DNA from: Saksenaea vasiformis B4078
Lineage: Eukaryota; Mucoromycota; Mucoromycetes; Mucorales; Saksenaeaceae
NCBI GenBank assembly: GCA_000697055.1
Contig: JNDT01002269.1
Span: 122,762 to 186,761 of the forward strand
Direction: 5' to 3'
Length of the DNA stretch: 64,000 nt
Shown: piece by piece, positions 10,011 through 23,330 of the stretch
Layout of the letters: each line of letters starts with the position of its first letter
Numbering within the stretch: position 1 is the first letter of the stretch
The notes under the pieces: model-generated
The model's database searches: none
What the model saw: only the letters and a program-made list of their open reading frames with translations
What the model was told of the DNA's origin: nothing
Position numbers and translations under genes: made by a program

Positions 10011-12573
10011 TTAGGTGCAAGGACCATACTGTGGGAACAGTTCGGGGACGCTACCATGCCTTTTGAAATACTCAATAGCATGTCCCGCCATCTCCGCAAT
10101 ATGTTCGGGTGTGATATTGAATGCTTTGTACACGTCTTTATAAGGCTGCAACAGAATAGTTAGCAATCACCCCACCTTTGTGCCCAGTAGCTTACCCCAG
10201 AAGAGCCGAAAGTGACCATGCCAACTTGGGCGTGTGAGTACTTTTGCCAACCAAATGTACTTAGGGCTTCGGTAGCTATCACAGGAATACCTTTCGAGAG
10301 TACCGACTGACGGTATCCCAAAGGCTGTTCGTCAAACAGTTCTGTACATGGCATCGACACCACACGGACTTTGCAACCTTTTCCTCTCAGCATATGAGCC
10401 GCATCAACGCTTATGGAGACTTCGGAGCCAGTGGCAACAAGAATAACGTCCGGTTGATTATCTGACTCGGGCTCGAGGATGTAACCTCCTTTGTGTACAC
10501 TCTCAATGGATGTTCCTTTAAGCTGTGGCAAATTCTGTCGTGTCAATGAAATGACAGAAGGATGATCCGAGCGTTCGAGTGCAACCATGTACGCGCCAGA
10601 CACTTCATTGCCATCCGCCGGACGGAGAGTCAACATATTGGGTGTTGCTCTTGTGAGCGCCAGTGTTTCAATGGGCTGGTGGGTAGGTCCGTCTTCACCT
10701 AGACCAATTGAATCATGGGTCATGATGTACAGCACACGCGATTTGGATAGAGCGCTCAGACGTGCTGCTCCCCATCCGTACCTATTAAGAAAAAGATGTT
10801 AGCGGTCGGGTCTCGTGGTGTTTGTTCACAGATTGACTTGCGTCAAGAAATTAAGGAATGTTCCACCAAATGGGATCAAGCCTTGGTAAGCGGCTATACC
10901 ATTCATGATGGCACTCATTCCATGCTCACGAACACCGTAGCGGATGTATCGGCCGGAATACTCGCCTAGTTTTGTCGATGGCTAGTATTTCATGCAAAGG
11001 TGAGAACTCAGTGCCACATAATGCAGTCAAAGAAAACAGCTTACATGTTGGAAGTCAACCGCCGTCTTCCATCGCGTGTTGTTGGATCCAGTTAAATCAG
11101 CTGAACCACCGATGAGCTCGGGAATAACATCCGCCAACTTGTTTAGAACGGCTTCCGATAATTTGCGCGAAGCCATCGCTTCGTCTTCCGGCTTGTACCG
11201 AGGCAAAGCATTTTGCCATCCATCAGGTAATCTGCCCTCCATGCGCCGCTTGAAGTCTGCAGCTTCTTTGGGGTACTTCTGGCTGTACTGCTTAAATAGT
11301 TCATGCCATTCATTTTCCTTCTTGGCCCCTTTCTCTGCTAATTGATGATAAAAGTCAGATACCTATTCAACAAAGCATCATTTCCTGTCGTTAGCGCTAA
11401 TTTATGTGGCATCATGTCTAATCACCTCTGGTGGGATGTAATAGAACTTGTTAGGATCAAATCCAAATTTCTGCTTGACTTGCTTAATATCCTCAGCTAT
11501 GTTTTTTTTTCTTCTTCGTTAGCAGTGTAAATTTATTTGTATTGCTTACCTTCCAAAGGACTGCCGTGAACTTTTTCCTTTCCCTGCATTTGGGAACCAA
11601 AGCCTTTTTTTTGTTTTTAGGGGAGCTTGTGTAAATTGCTGTGTCTATAGAAGCAAAGTCCTTACCAATTGTTGTATGGATCTTGATGAACGACGGCTTG
11701 TCCGTCACCTTCTTAGCTTCTTCCACTGCTTTATGGATGGCTGCAATGTCGTGGTCTCCATCCAGTACCACTTGCGTGTGCCATCCATAGCCTTCGAAAC
11801 GTTTGATAACGTCCTCGGTAAAAGATACAGCCGTATCGCCATCAATTGTAATATTGTTATCATCATACAGCGCAATCAATTTGCCGAGTTTCAAATGCCT
11901 AATATTCCCGTTCAGTGTGATTTTTTTTTCTTCTTTTTCACTTGTCGTATTTTACCCTGCGAGTGAACAGGCTTCAGATTGAACACCTTCTTGAAGACAA
12001 CCATCACCCATAATGACATAAGTGTAATTACTGATCAATTCAAATCCTGGTCTGTTGAAAGTTGCTGCCATATTTGCCTCAGCTAAGGCTAGACCAACAG
12101 AATTGGCAATGCCTTGTCCCAGAGGTCCAGTAGTTACTTCAATGCCCTCCGTGTGGCCACGCTCCGGATGGCCAGGTGTACTATTGAAGAAGATGAATTG
12201 GAGGCCAAGAGAGGTACAAGTAGTGGTACCCACATGCTTCCTACATGACGGAACTTTTTGAGGTCGTCCATCGTCATCTTGTAGCCCAAAAGGTGCAAAA
12301 GAATGTAGTGGAGGGCACATGCATGGCCATTCGATAACACAAATCGGTCCCTATTTGGCCAATGGGGATCTTTCGGGTTCATATTGACGAAATGTTTGAA
12401 AAGAATATGGGCCATAGGTGCGCATCCCATCGGTGCACCTTCATTATATATTAAAACTAAAGAAATCGGAAGCGCTGGTTGTAGCTACCTGGATGGCCAG
12501 AATTGGCTGCGCGCGTCACATCAGCAGCAAGAACACGAATGGTATTGATAGAAAGCGTATCAATATCTGCCAT
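10011..12573 (-). CDS. TKL1: Transketolase
   Basis: A thiamine-diphosphate enzyme of the non-oxidative pentose-phosphate pathway, moving two-carbon units between ketose and aldose phosphates in the cytosol. From ATG 12573: [29 protein letters not shown], the [13 protein letters not shown] block, [19 protein letters not shown], then [10 protein letters not shown], the ThDP/Mg-binding GDG motif, and [14 protein letters not shown]. The pyrimidine-binding half includes [30 protein letters not shown] and a C-terminal domain with [11 protein letters not shown], and it ends [10 protein letters not shown] with the stop at 10011. Around eight introns interrupt the gene, two with long A/T tracts. Length is about 680 residues, as expected. 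The start is 123 bp from the stop of the NUDCD1-like gene, so the promoter must be very short or lie inside it. Key motifs are intact. Confidence 0.93.
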
Positions 12574-12695
12574 TTCAGCAAGCAAAAAAAGAAGTAAAGA
12601 GCTGAAAGTTTCTTACAAGGATGTATTTCGTCGCTTTTTTTTTATTGTAAGGGTTTGGTCGGAGAATGATACCATGTAACCATTACGTCGTCGAA

Positions 12696-14549
12696 TCATG
12701 CTAAATCGAACGTGATCACTTCGGATTCGGTCAGTACCATTACTAAATTGTCTAGAACAAGCTGAACGCCTAATATGTCCACATCCTGCCCATGTGTCAG
12801 ATCCACTAGGGTCTGTGTCTCTGTATTCGTCTTTTCCTCCGTGCGATAGTACACATAAGCGTGTCTACTACTTTCAACAACCATGACAAATCGATGCTTG
12901 GGATCGTGTCGTACGAATCGGCTATCTCGTTTAGAAGCCTGAACAAATGCAAAAGCATTGAATGTTGCCGTATGATTAGCTGCAAATGTACCATCGTATT
13001 CAGAAAATGCAAAGACAAGTCCGTCGACATCCGATTTCACACACACGGATGGGAGCGACGCATGGTCGTTGAATGCATTACACAACCATTCTCTTCCACC
13101 AGAAGATATCTCGCCTTTGATACTACCGTCACGATTATACACAGTAAAACGAATTGGCTGTCCATCTTGGTCGATGTCTTCGTCCATGTCTGTAGCAGCC
13201 GGATGTTGCGCTGCATGTACTGGCGGTGCATCACCCGAGGTAAATTTTTCTAACCGTTCCACGATTTCAGCTAGCTTAGCCTTGTCAATTGTCTCCAATA
13301 CACCATCGTCTTGATCAAATAATTGAGGCCAGCGTGTATATTCATCTTGTTTCGTAAGAAACAATGTCAAGGCTCCATTAGGCTCAAGAGTCCATGTGCA
13401 GTCATCGGGAAGAATCGTGCTCCATAGCTTTTTATGCGGATATGTAATCGTGTCTTGCCCTTTCACTGTCAAATGCAAGTGATTAACCTTGAATTGGCAG
13501 TCAATCGTCGATGAAGCGGTGCCTGCGGGTAGCTTGAATTGGATGGTAATGTCAGGTCCCTCTTGAGACCATTGATAAGGAGGTGCACTACTCGGAACCG
13601 TCGTCGTTGACGTCTCCTCCGCTTGCTGTTTCTCCTCGGTACACGTGCCATACACTGTTTCAAATGGCGTCTCACATCCCAAAATGCAGGTGTTTCCGTC
13701 ATGACTGATAGCACAATATGCTGGCACTTCGGTCCCTCGCTGGATATGAAGCGTACGTAACTTGATATGGTGATGTTCCGCATGATTTACGGGTAAATCG
13801 AATTCAAGCAATGCGATATTGAATTTAGATTCCGGACACGGAGCACGGCTATAAACGATGAACATAACTTTGTCATCCACCAGTCTTGCAGTTAGCAACA
13901 CACATGGAACGGGTGACAGACCTTCCGTTCCATCACCTTCATAATAAGCTGAAACCAGTAATGTTCCAGCTGCGTGCCCTCCACTTGTGCCCATACCAAC
14001 AAGCTCAATGTCTCCTCGACCGTTCGTAGCTAAAAGTAGTTGTGAACTTAAAGCAATGAGGGATGGGTACTGAGGATCAGCTGGCACCATACGATCGGGC
14101 TCGGTATAAGCGGGCACATTGCCCAAGGGCAGTGTCAGTTGCACGATTGACTGAAAGATCGTCGCTTTTGTCCGCTACAGTCAGATCAGCCGAGAACTAG
14201 ACATGATCATTTCCCTTACCTTATTGAAGGTCACCCGAATGACATTGCATTCTTCGTCAATAAAAAATGCTGTTCCCGTATGATCATTCAGAGGAAAACC
14301 GTATGCCAAATGACTAAATCGAACGCGTGCTTGTAATTCACGAAATCCCATGCGATGATTCTGTGGCATTTTCTCGACATTGAATGCACCACCCGGCAGC
14401 TGTGCACGAGACAGATTTGTCTCTTCGGGAAACCCTTTTAATTTGTAACCTTCAAATTTCGCATTGAGCAATGCTCGATAGGGTGTAAATCGTTGAGACA
14501 ACGACGCCATTTCAAGTCGGGCAGTAATATCTCGGTGGATCTGTGCCAC
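12696..14549 (-). CDS. NUDCD1: NUDCD1-like CS-domain protein, 602 aa
   Basis: NUDCD1 is a NudC-family protein with a p23-like CS domain, thought to act as an HSP90 co-chaperone adaptor; its fungal role is not established. Exon 1 is 14549-14220 (110 codons), the intron 14219-14175 has GTAAGG...GTAG ends, and exon 2 is 14174-12696; the join is phase 0 and totals 602 residues. Residues near the start (NAKFEGYKL) match the family's N-terminal block. A CS domain follows in the middle (YQWSQEGPDITIQFKLP through LWSTILPDDCTWTLE and TRWPQLF). The C-terminal region has ATFNAFAFVQASKRDSRF, a strong family signature. No membrane segment or signal peptide. It sits head-to-head with the RINT1-like gene across an ~830 bp spacer. 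Confidence 0.87.
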
Positions 14550-15377
14550 TTATTGACGCCACATAATGCGGGAGACCAAAAATTTAGTCACTGCACAAGG
14601 CGAACCTGCCTTCTTCAAGGCTATGATCCACAATGAACAAGTTCAAAATAGAAGCATTTTCTGTGTAGCTGAACGTTAGCTTAGATATGTATGAATGGCT
14701 ATAGACAAAAAAGGACGTTAGCTTTGGTTTCTAGGGAAACCCTACACGATTGCGCTTATTTCCAGCGTGCCGATGCTATGGCATCACTCGGGAAAGCGTT
14801 TCCTGATCACTCCTCACAGGAAAGATGGATCTTAACCAAAATGAAAACCATCGGATGCAGTGAGAAGCGCACAGTTAGGTGGCGGACGTACAGATGACGG
14901 AAGCGCGGATCGTTAGTAAAAAATTGTTGACGATAAGCAACATTATGCGCTTAAATCATGGCTACTGGTTTAGGATAAATAAGTAATACGAATTGGCATA
15001 GGTTCTCGTCCATTCTCTGCTCCAATTCCCTTCACTGGTAGTATTGTCTTCCGTCGTGCTTCGTCGGCTACCCGAGAAAGCAGCGCGGATTAATTACATG
15101 ACTGATACGCTTCCGTCCTTTTTTATACACATAATCTGAAGCGCAGAGCTATTTCTTTCCTTTCGCAGACGTGGAATCACCTTGGTTGTGCCTGCGAGAA
15201 GAAGGTACATAAATACGAAGAGGAAATAACAACAGGTCTTTGGTGCGCAGGAAGGGAAAAGTTTGCATGCTTTAGCGGTTGGCCAATTTCTCGTCATGCT
15301 TGCTTAAGGAGAAATCCGGCAATTTGCCTCCCCGAGACTTTCACGCGGCGCTCTCTGCTCACTTCCATTCTTTGTTC
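14550..15377. promoter_or_regulatory. Divergent intergenic region between NUDCD1-like and RINT1-like genes
   Basis: No gene is supported. It must hold the promoters of the two divergent genes starting at 14549 (minus) and 15378 (plus). I do not see a clear TATA box or named factor site. Short ORFs here have no recognisable content. Confidence 0.4.
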
Positions 15378-18309
15378 ATGACCTCGCCTCAGCACACTGT
15401 CGAGTCCTTCCTTAACGCCAATTTACCTTCATTGGGCAAAAATGATTTATCCACAGTGCAATCACTTTTACAGAAGCAGCATGCGGAACAAAAGCTTCTC
15501 GACGAAAAGGTTTGCAGAGAATCCTGTGGACGCGATCTCATCTACGTTATTACAGCTCGCTACCGTGAAAGCAGAGACGCAAAGGATTTTAGAGGAATCA
15601 CTGCATCAAGTCCAGTTAGAGCAAAAACAGCTGGACGAAGTATATACGTCTTTAGCTGAGGCAGACAATGAAATATCCAGCTATTGCTCTAGTCATGGGA
15701 TTGGACAAGCCCAAGACAATCCCCAGGCCACCCTATTAGAGCAGCTCACAACGTTGGAGCGCAAAATCCACACTGTAGATCATGCCAAACATTATGTGAA
15801 AGCTCTCCTTGTCTCTTCAGAACTCAGGTACATCGACAGATTTGATCTAAAGGCATATCTTGATCAATGACACGTTTCTAGCGAGCAAGCATTGACCCTC
15901 GTAAAGTCAGATCCAGAAGCAGCAATTACGCCCTATATGCAACTCGTTAAGTTTTGCCAATACGTGCGGGAGCAGTCTGAGGTGTCAAGTCATCACAAAG
16001 ACTTGATGGTCTATCTAGACGACTGCCGTACGCGTTTACGAGAGGAACTCAATACCGTCTTGACTCAGTAAACATATATGTAGCCTAACAACCTTGTGAA
16101 ACTAATTTCAAAGCAGAAATTTCAAGGATTCGCTTGACTCACTTTCATGGCCTACCCCTATAAAGCCACCTTATGGACCGCAGCTTCTGGAAAAACTGGA
16201 TGGATTTGAAAAGTCGTTTCGAAACCTACTGCTTCTTCATATGTCGTACGTATACATGGTATCAAATTAAGAATAACCGGTTCCCTAGTTCTGGACAGGA
16301 AAGAGATCAGAAGGAAAGTTCATCACTTGTCCCGATAGCGCTTATGCTTGAGCCTGTCTCTCTGAGATTCCGGTTCCATTTCGAATCATCCAAGCCAACA
16401 AACCGACTGGATAAGGTACATCTCGCTGAACTAATTAAGTGCTAACATTGCTCCTTGCCAGCCTGAATGGTACCTTGCGCATGTCAAGAACACGATTGCG
16501 TCGCATATGCCATTTCTGATCACCACTGTCCAACCCATTGTCGACAGTGCTTTTGGATATATTGGTGAAAGAATAATCATCAAGGATAATTTTATTCAAG
16601 GATTACTTGAGAACGTGTCGCGTAAGCTACAAGCGAGTATACCTAGAATCCTAGATCAACCAAGTTGGATGAGTCACACAATCCATGAAGTGCTCCTATT
16701 TGATCAGAGTTTACAAGAGGATTTCGCCTATGTTGCTTCTTCCGAGAATGGTCGACAATCTATGGCAGATGTTATACTAAAGACAAAGCAGTGGTTTGAT
16801 GCATGGTTTCATGCTGAAAAACGATGTAATATCTGCTCGACGTTTCTATATCGTTTGCGTGCTAAACTCTACGATAGTTGCATTCATCCGTTACGATGAG
16901 ATAGTCCTTGACCGTCAAGCGTTTGATGTCTACGCTCAAGATGAGTTGGATAATCACGGCAAAGAAGGTCGAAATGAAGGTGGACGATCTCTGTCGACGG
17001 TAAAAAGGACAAAATCAGCTGTCCACCTTCTAAATCTTGTGGAAGGGATTACTGGTGAGCATCGTCAGGCGAAAACTTTATATTTACTGGCATTTCCTGT
17101 AGAAACTTATAAGCTAATTCCATCCCTTCCGCAGCGGCTCAAGTTTTTCGCTGAAATTCAATTGAATTTATTGAATCAATACCACCAACGCATATCTTCT
17201 GCAGCAGATTCCTTCGAAGCGTTGAGCTTAATTCGTTCTGTGCCAGTGCCTGGAGCATTGCCAGAAGCAGTAACAGGTGTCATGACAACAACCGAATCCG
17301 GGGGAACGCTTTCTGCTTTGCGTCGCTTAAATAGATGGTGGGCTAGTACACGAACGATCACAGAAGCTATTCGGGACTGGATGGAAGATGATGTGAGAAA
17401 ATGGATGTTTATTTATTTATTTTGCTAACGCTATAGCTATACTTAATTATCCTAGCTTTTTCTTTCAATGCAGCACGAAGTCAGCGACGACCCTGCTGTT
17501 ATCGATAGGGCAGATGTTGGGGACTTCCTGCCTCTGGACGCCTTGGATGAAAAAGAGCCATCCCTGTTTTCTAAGACATTGGACAGTTTTGATGCTTTGA
17601 GCGAACGTATTGAAAAGGTCATAATCAAGATTATAATGAAGGAATGGGCAACAAATGCCCGAGCCTATGCGAAAAGGTTGGATAGACAAGAGACTCGGGA
17701 GATTTACTAACCGTCATTGTTTCAGAGATACATGGTGGCAGACGACAAGTGATACGATTAATGAAATATCCGGTGAGCTGTATAGACCTTTGCAAGATCT
17801 GCGTATCGCTTGCAACTTCTTGCACTCAGCGCTGCCTCTTCCGGTGTTTATCTCCCTCTATCGTAAGATATCGCAAGAAATCGAAGATTGGTACTGGCGC
17901 ACCATTATCACTCAGAATCAATTCTCAAGGCAAGGATCTCTGCAATTAGAGACGGATCTCCAATTAGGGCTCTGGAAAACTGGCAAACAGTGGGTAAATA
18001 AGCCAGAAAATTACACAAAAATGTACGGTAACTGTATAAAAAAAGGAGCTCTTTTTAACCTTCGTTTGAAGATTGAAAGAAACTTTAAAACTACTTGTCC
18101 TGACATTCAACGCAACCACGCCCGAGAACGGTGAAACAGAGTCATGTACAGCAGTATCTTATGACACTTTCATGAAGTCTCTCGTAGACGACTCAGGCGA
18201 TACCTTCATCCAAAAAGAACTGGATCGTCTGGGTATCGATGTTCTCAACCACAACCAAATTCGAAATGTTCTTCGACGTAGGAGCGACATGCTTTGCAGC
18301 TGGAACTAA
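15378..18309 (+). CDS. TIP20: RINT1/TIP20 family vesicle-tether subunit
   Basis: RINT1 (yeast Tip20) belongs to the Dsl1/NRZ tethering complex at the ER, receiving COPI vesicles from the Golgi. The first exon, from ATG 15378, is a coiled-coil region ending at AAG 15507-15509. A 46-nt intron (15510-15555, GTTTGC...TACAG) then explains an apparent frame change and joins LLDEK to LATVKAETQRI. After more introns come DSLSWPTPIKPPYG, WYLAHVKNTIASHMPFL, the FDQSLQEDF core, an AWF/AEKR helix, LPQRLKFFAEIQLNLL, and a helical C terminus ending at TAA 18307-18309. The order and spacing fit the RINT1_TIP1 domain. About eight introns are needed, so some inner boundaries are approximate. An ATG further upstream was not found. 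It is convergent with a doubtful minus-strand gene. Confidence 0.82.
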
Positions 18310-18332
18310 TACGACCGGAAAGATAACAGAAG

Positions 18333-18850
18333 CTATTGTAAACACCAGGTGATAATCGGGATGACCAATAAAGTAATAAAGCGCAAGCAAAGAGAAGCGC
18401 GCCTAAAGAGAAGCACTTGAGATGGGGTATTGAACTAGAGTTAGTGTTTGGATTTTCAGGTTGAATAAGAAGGTGAAACATCCATCGAAAGGGTGTCCGA
18501 AGGGAGACTGCATGCGATGAGGACATTTGAGGTGAAGGAAACAGACGAACGTTCAAAAATGCAAAGGAGCCTTATCTTTCTTGAAAGTACTGTATGACGG
18601 TCATCCTTCACACTGAGCAACGGAACGAGTTGAATCCATGGTTCCATGGTGTTCAACTGGATAGATTCTGGGCGTTCCGTACCAGCCAGCAATTGTAAAT
18701 GATGGTAGCTAAGGGAGCGGTATCTAAAATATTCTATGGATCCATTGCCATTGGTTTCTGCATTACATTCAACTAGTGCTCCCCATGGCGGATTCTTAAT
18801 GGGTCGAGTTTTAGTAGACGAAGTCAACAAGTTCGGCCAAGACCCATCGG
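18333..18850 (-). CDS. Doubtful small minus-strand gene, possibly a membrane protein
   Basis: A 75-codon open stretch on the minus strand (about 18815-18570) has non-repetitive, protein-like content (for example NPPWGALVEC and NTMEPWIQLVPLL). Further down, one frame offers a hydrophobic segment near 18400 ending at a TAG at 18333-18335, 24 bp short of the RINT1 stop, which would be a tidy convergent arrangement. A TATA-like sequence lies on the minus strand near 18865-18875. No single intron model is compelling and the first exon lacks an ATG in that frame. I do not recognise a family. Confidence 0.25.
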
Positions 18851-19445
18851 GTTATTGGCGTCCTTTTATATAACCTAGAGATACCGAACTTTGTACGACA
18901 ACACATTCTGCAAATGCGACAATTGATCTGTCAGCGTGGCGGCATTTATTTTTAGAACTCGCGATGTTCATTCTTGGAAGAGTGGGACATCGATTTCAGA
19001 AACAGAGTATGCACAACATCAACTTACACCTGCAGCTGTCGTACATTGTTCAACAATCCCATTTTTTCATATGAACTAGCTTTCCTTTACTGGATGACAT
19101 TTAAAACTTTGTAATCACCATGGCGATGCACCAGCGAACTCAGACTGTTCAAATGGAAGCATCTGTTTCTTTATTTTCCTGTTAGTTATTTAGATCAGGT
19201 TGATTCTATTGATTCAGATCAATGTAGCAATAGCACGGTGCATACTGCCTTTAATGCTAAGGATGTCGTGTACACCAAAGCAGATCAAAAAAAATTCGGT
19301 AATTTGTCTTGTACAACCTCAGGCGGCGCGACTTGCACAAAAATAGAGAGACAGTTACCTCTTACCTCACTCTCTTTCCATTTACCCAACACCATCTCTC
19401 CTTTTTCTGTCTCCTTTCACTCCTCATTCCGTTCATTAGAAACAG
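18851..19445. other. Intergenic, upstream of the syntaxin gene
   Basis: No gene recognised. A CT-rich stretch at about 19355-19440 lies directly before the ATG at 19446, as often seen upstream of fungal start codons. Confidence 0.4.
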
Positions 19446-21087
19446 ATGGCTAGTTCACGATTTACCATGAGCCGGGACCGGTTGGCTGAGCTACGAGTAA
19501 GAGAAAACAATGACATGCATGACGCCCATTCACGGTCTATTCCACCTACCACTATCTACAGGGCTCGAACGGCAACGAAAAACGCTATGAGCAAGTATCC
19601 ACGTGACAGACTAATAGTTTGGTTCTAACTTAGTTTTTTGATTATTTTAGTCGCCTAAGGTAAAAAAGAAATGAAAAATAACGACGTCCGACTTAATAAA
19701 CTCGGGAAATATCCAGCGACGACTATGAAGAACCGCCACCCATGCCATCTTTTCCCCCTTCAAAGCAAACCCGATACGAAGACGACTATGCCTACAGACC
19801 ACCGGCAGCTCCTTCGCCGGCATACAACAAATCCTCTCGAGGCGACCGCCACGCAGATGGAAAAGAACAATATGAAATGACCGAACGCAGTCGAACAGAT
19901 ACCCACCTTGTCTCCACAGAATCGTTCTTTTCAGAGGTAAAAAAAAAAAAAATCCCGCAAAAGAGGAGTACCGAAATCAACCAATATATGTTTTAGGTGG
20001 AAGAGGTGAAAGACTTGATCCGAAGAATCAATGACAACATTACAGATATTGAAGAATACCACGGTGCATCTCTTGTGAATACAAGTGAAGAACAAGTATC
20101 ACAGAACGCACGCCGGCTAGAGGCCTTGTCAAGTGATACCACGAAACTGAATCAGGAAGCTAAAAAGCGGATACAAGGTAGGACAAGGCCGCAATGCATG
20201 CCACTCACCACGCTTCAGCGATTGAATTGAGCAACGCAAAGTTACCTCCAAGCACAGGCGATCTGCCAATGCGCAAAACACAGGTACACGATGACATTTT
20301 CACTCTTTTTTTCTTTCTTTTGTTCTAAACCCTTCTCTTTCCAATAGCATGCTGCGCTGAAAAAGCGTTTTATCGAAACGATCCAGAGATACCAAGATAT
20401 TGAACGCACATATCAACAAAAATACAGACAGAGAGTGGAAAGACAGATTCGCATCGGTAAGATTTCTGGATAAAATGAATCATGACTCTAAGGTGAATGC
20501 AGTGAAACCTGATGCAACATCGGACGAAATCGAACGCACGTTGGACTCGGATGAAGCATCTCAAATCTTTGCACAATCGGTAAACTAAGGGACGTCTGAC
20601 AGGGGATATTAACTCCTAACATCTACAGCTAATGCAAGCCAACCGTTCTGGGCAGGCAACTGCTGTGTTGAATGAAGTTCAGTCCCGTCACGATGACATC
20701 AAGAAGATCGAAAAGACTATCCTGGTACGATTTTTTTTGGTCGCTTTACATGACATGATGGACTGATGATTTGGCGCACTTAGGAACTACACCAACTGTT
20801 TATGGATATGCAGATGCTGGTAGAACAACAGGGCGAGACGCTTAAGGAAATTGAGATGCATGCAGAAGCAACTGTTGTTGATCTAGAGCAAGGCAACAAG
20901 GAGATAGATAGAGCCATTGTCAGCGCGAAAAGTACACGAGCCGTGAGTTGTCATTTTTTTATACCACGATGGTACTTACAGGGCTAATTAGAAAAAATGG
21001 TGCTGCTTCGTCATATTTATCATTCTCCTGATTGTCGCTGGTATTCTGATTTGGTGGTTTGGATTTAACCACAAAGGTGTCAATTAG
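19446..21087 (+). CDS. SSO1: Plasma-membrane syntaxin, Sso1/Sso2-type Qa-SNARE
   Basis: Qa-SNAREs of this type sit in the plasma membrane and drive fusion of secretory vesicles. After an N-terminal segment rich in Pro, Tyr and charged residues come the three-helix Habc-type coils (STESFFSEVEEVKDLIRRIN; NARRLEALSSDTTKLNQEAK; AALKKRFIETIQRYQDIE). The SNARE motif follows (NEVQSRHDDIKKIEKTILEL ... FMDMQMLVEQQGE), with the central-layer Gln in VEQQGE. The last exon encodes a single C-terminal anchor, WCCFVIFIILLIVAGILIWW, with a short lumenal tail and a stop at 21085-21087. At least six introns are needed. Between the first exon (ends near 19591) and DDYEEPPP (from 19716) the join works in phase either directly or through a 9-nt microexon near 19651-19659. 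Family identity is secure. Confidence 0.88.
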
Positions 21088-23330
21088 ACGCTGATAGTTT
21101 AGATCGCTTGTCAGCTGTATTCATTATTCGCATTTCTGTTTATTACAACGAAAGTATTATTGGGAAATCCTTGTGTGAGCGGTAGCAGCTCGGCCGTTTC
21201 TAATGATTACTAACGAACGAAGACATAAGATACAGCGGGCCCTTTGCAGATGGATCGGGTGTCAAAGAGAGTGTTGGCTGTCAGATCATGGTCGTCGAAT
21301 TTTCCGTAGGAATACGTCTTTCTCTGCCTTAACGTCTCGATAGCTACGTATCTCTCCTTAACCAAAATTGAGAATTCATTGGTGTGTTAGTCAGTATTCG
21401 TGCACAGATAGCTCTTAAGAAAAACAAACAGAAATTAGTGGAGCACGTCATGCGCTTTATCAACATGGGCTTACGGGAGGAACGTTTGAGACCATAAACG
21501 TTACACGGTTGATAACATACAACAGATTTTCTAGCCCAGACGTCCATTAGAGTTGTTTGATAATGGTCAAGCTTAGGGGTAGATTTAAGCTGGTTTGCGC
21601 TGTGTGCACCATCTACAGTCATCTAAGAGAACATAGCAATGACAGAAAAAGGCGGCGGAGCGCAAGTTTCTGCAGCATCACCTCTACTGCAAAGCTGAAA
21701 AGTAACGTTAAGGCTCTCGTTTTGCCAGTCATGCAACAAAAACTCTATTTTTTTTACAGAAAATTAGAAACTTTTTGAAGGAAGGGAACCGCCCACCGAG
21801 AATGACCTCAGCACACAGCTCTATGTACAAGACGCGGGTTGTAATGCCGCTACACTAAGTTGGAACGACCAACACCGAAAGCTGCAATGCCTGTACCTTC
21901 ACGTATCCTGCCAGGCGGATCCTTCCGACTCCCCCATCAAAATGCGGCGGCTGGGTTCCGCACATCTTATGACGGTTTTAAATTATCTGGCGTTACCTTA
22001 GAGAAAGTTTATGTTAGCAAGTGTTTCTACTTGCAGTCATGCAATGCCATGTCTTATATGCTGCGTTTAGGTCAGAGATAGGGGTTTTTCTGTCTTGTAC
22101 GAAAGACTTGTCAGGGTAGGATTCCGTTGTCGCCATGAAAAGTGGAGCCAACAATAGGGATTTCTTGTCTCAGACAAAGGATGATTCTGATAGCGGGATG
22201 CGATAAGTATCTAAGGGGAACAGGGACCTTTTCCTTTCTTTTGCTCCGTTATATGTACATCCCCGGTATGTGCTTTTGATGAGGTACACACTCAGTATCA
22301 TTCTTTCCGATGGGTTGTATCTATAGGACAGGCAGAAGTCGACAGACGTTTGCACATAGACTCTCAGTGCAAATGCGGAAGTCGCCACATACACCTGCAT
22401 ATTTGGCGGGTATGGGAAGGCTACTGTACATAAAAGCGCAATTAGCGTGTATTCGAATAGACAATAATCAGGCCAAATGTTTTCGAAAAGCGATCGTATT
22501 TGAGAGAAGATTTATAATAATTATAAACATCATGTTTTGTTCTTTCTATCTTTTCCCATCACTCATGTCCTTCGTTCTAAGCGCTGTTAAAGGTGATCCC
22601 CCGATGGCTGGTCGCACACAGTTTTGTGCTTCCTCGAGCGTCGTAAAAGAATAATAAGAATTGAAGAGGCGCTTCAAGACGACATTTTTGCTGAATAACA
22701 AGGGCGGATGTCGTGCGCGACATAACCCTCTCACCGTCACTGCTTTTATCTTTTAGGGTCAAATTATTCGTCTGATCAAGATAAGTCGATATGTTTTATC
22801 GATAGACAGAACCACAATTGTATATTAGAACACTCAACCTTGTGAATGTGTCCTGCTGGAGTTGTCGAAGCGACAAATGAAATAGGCAGGAAATGATTGT
22901 GGGCTGCAGAGTTTCCAAGATTTGACACCTTCCGCTATGCTAACCTGCATAGTAATACTTTGCAATAGCCTTGATTAATCCGAACATGGTTCAGTGTTGC
23001 AGCTAACCCAGTCCGGCATCATAGTGGGAAAAATTTAAACACAAAAAGCCAACCCTGTAAGATTGCCCCCATGACCATAACATTTTTTTAAAGAGAAAAA
23101 AAAACAAATAAATAAATTTACGTTTGCCAGAGCGAGAGATTAGCATTGCGGGCACAAGTAAAACCCCACCTTCGGAGAAGGTTGCGAGAACGGAGATACA
23201 TTAGAAGCGATCGTCAGGATCTGGGGTACACAAGCGGGAGATGAACTCTGGCACAGATCCATTCTGGGAAGATGGAGTGGTGGATGGTTGTACATTACTG
23301 ATTATGTATAATTATTTAGATTTATAGGTA
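21088..23330. other. Intergenic, no gene seen
   Basis: About 2.2 kb without a supported gene. ORFs of 60-115 codons on both strands lack domains and splice context. A-rich DNA lies at 23090-23115. Part of it is the 3' flank of the syntaxin and of the LIM-protein gene. Confidence 0.4.

Noticed and set aside
15510..15555. Apparent frameshift in the RINT1-like gene
   Set aside because: A 46-nt intron with GT...AG ends at phase 0 explains the frame change without a mutation.
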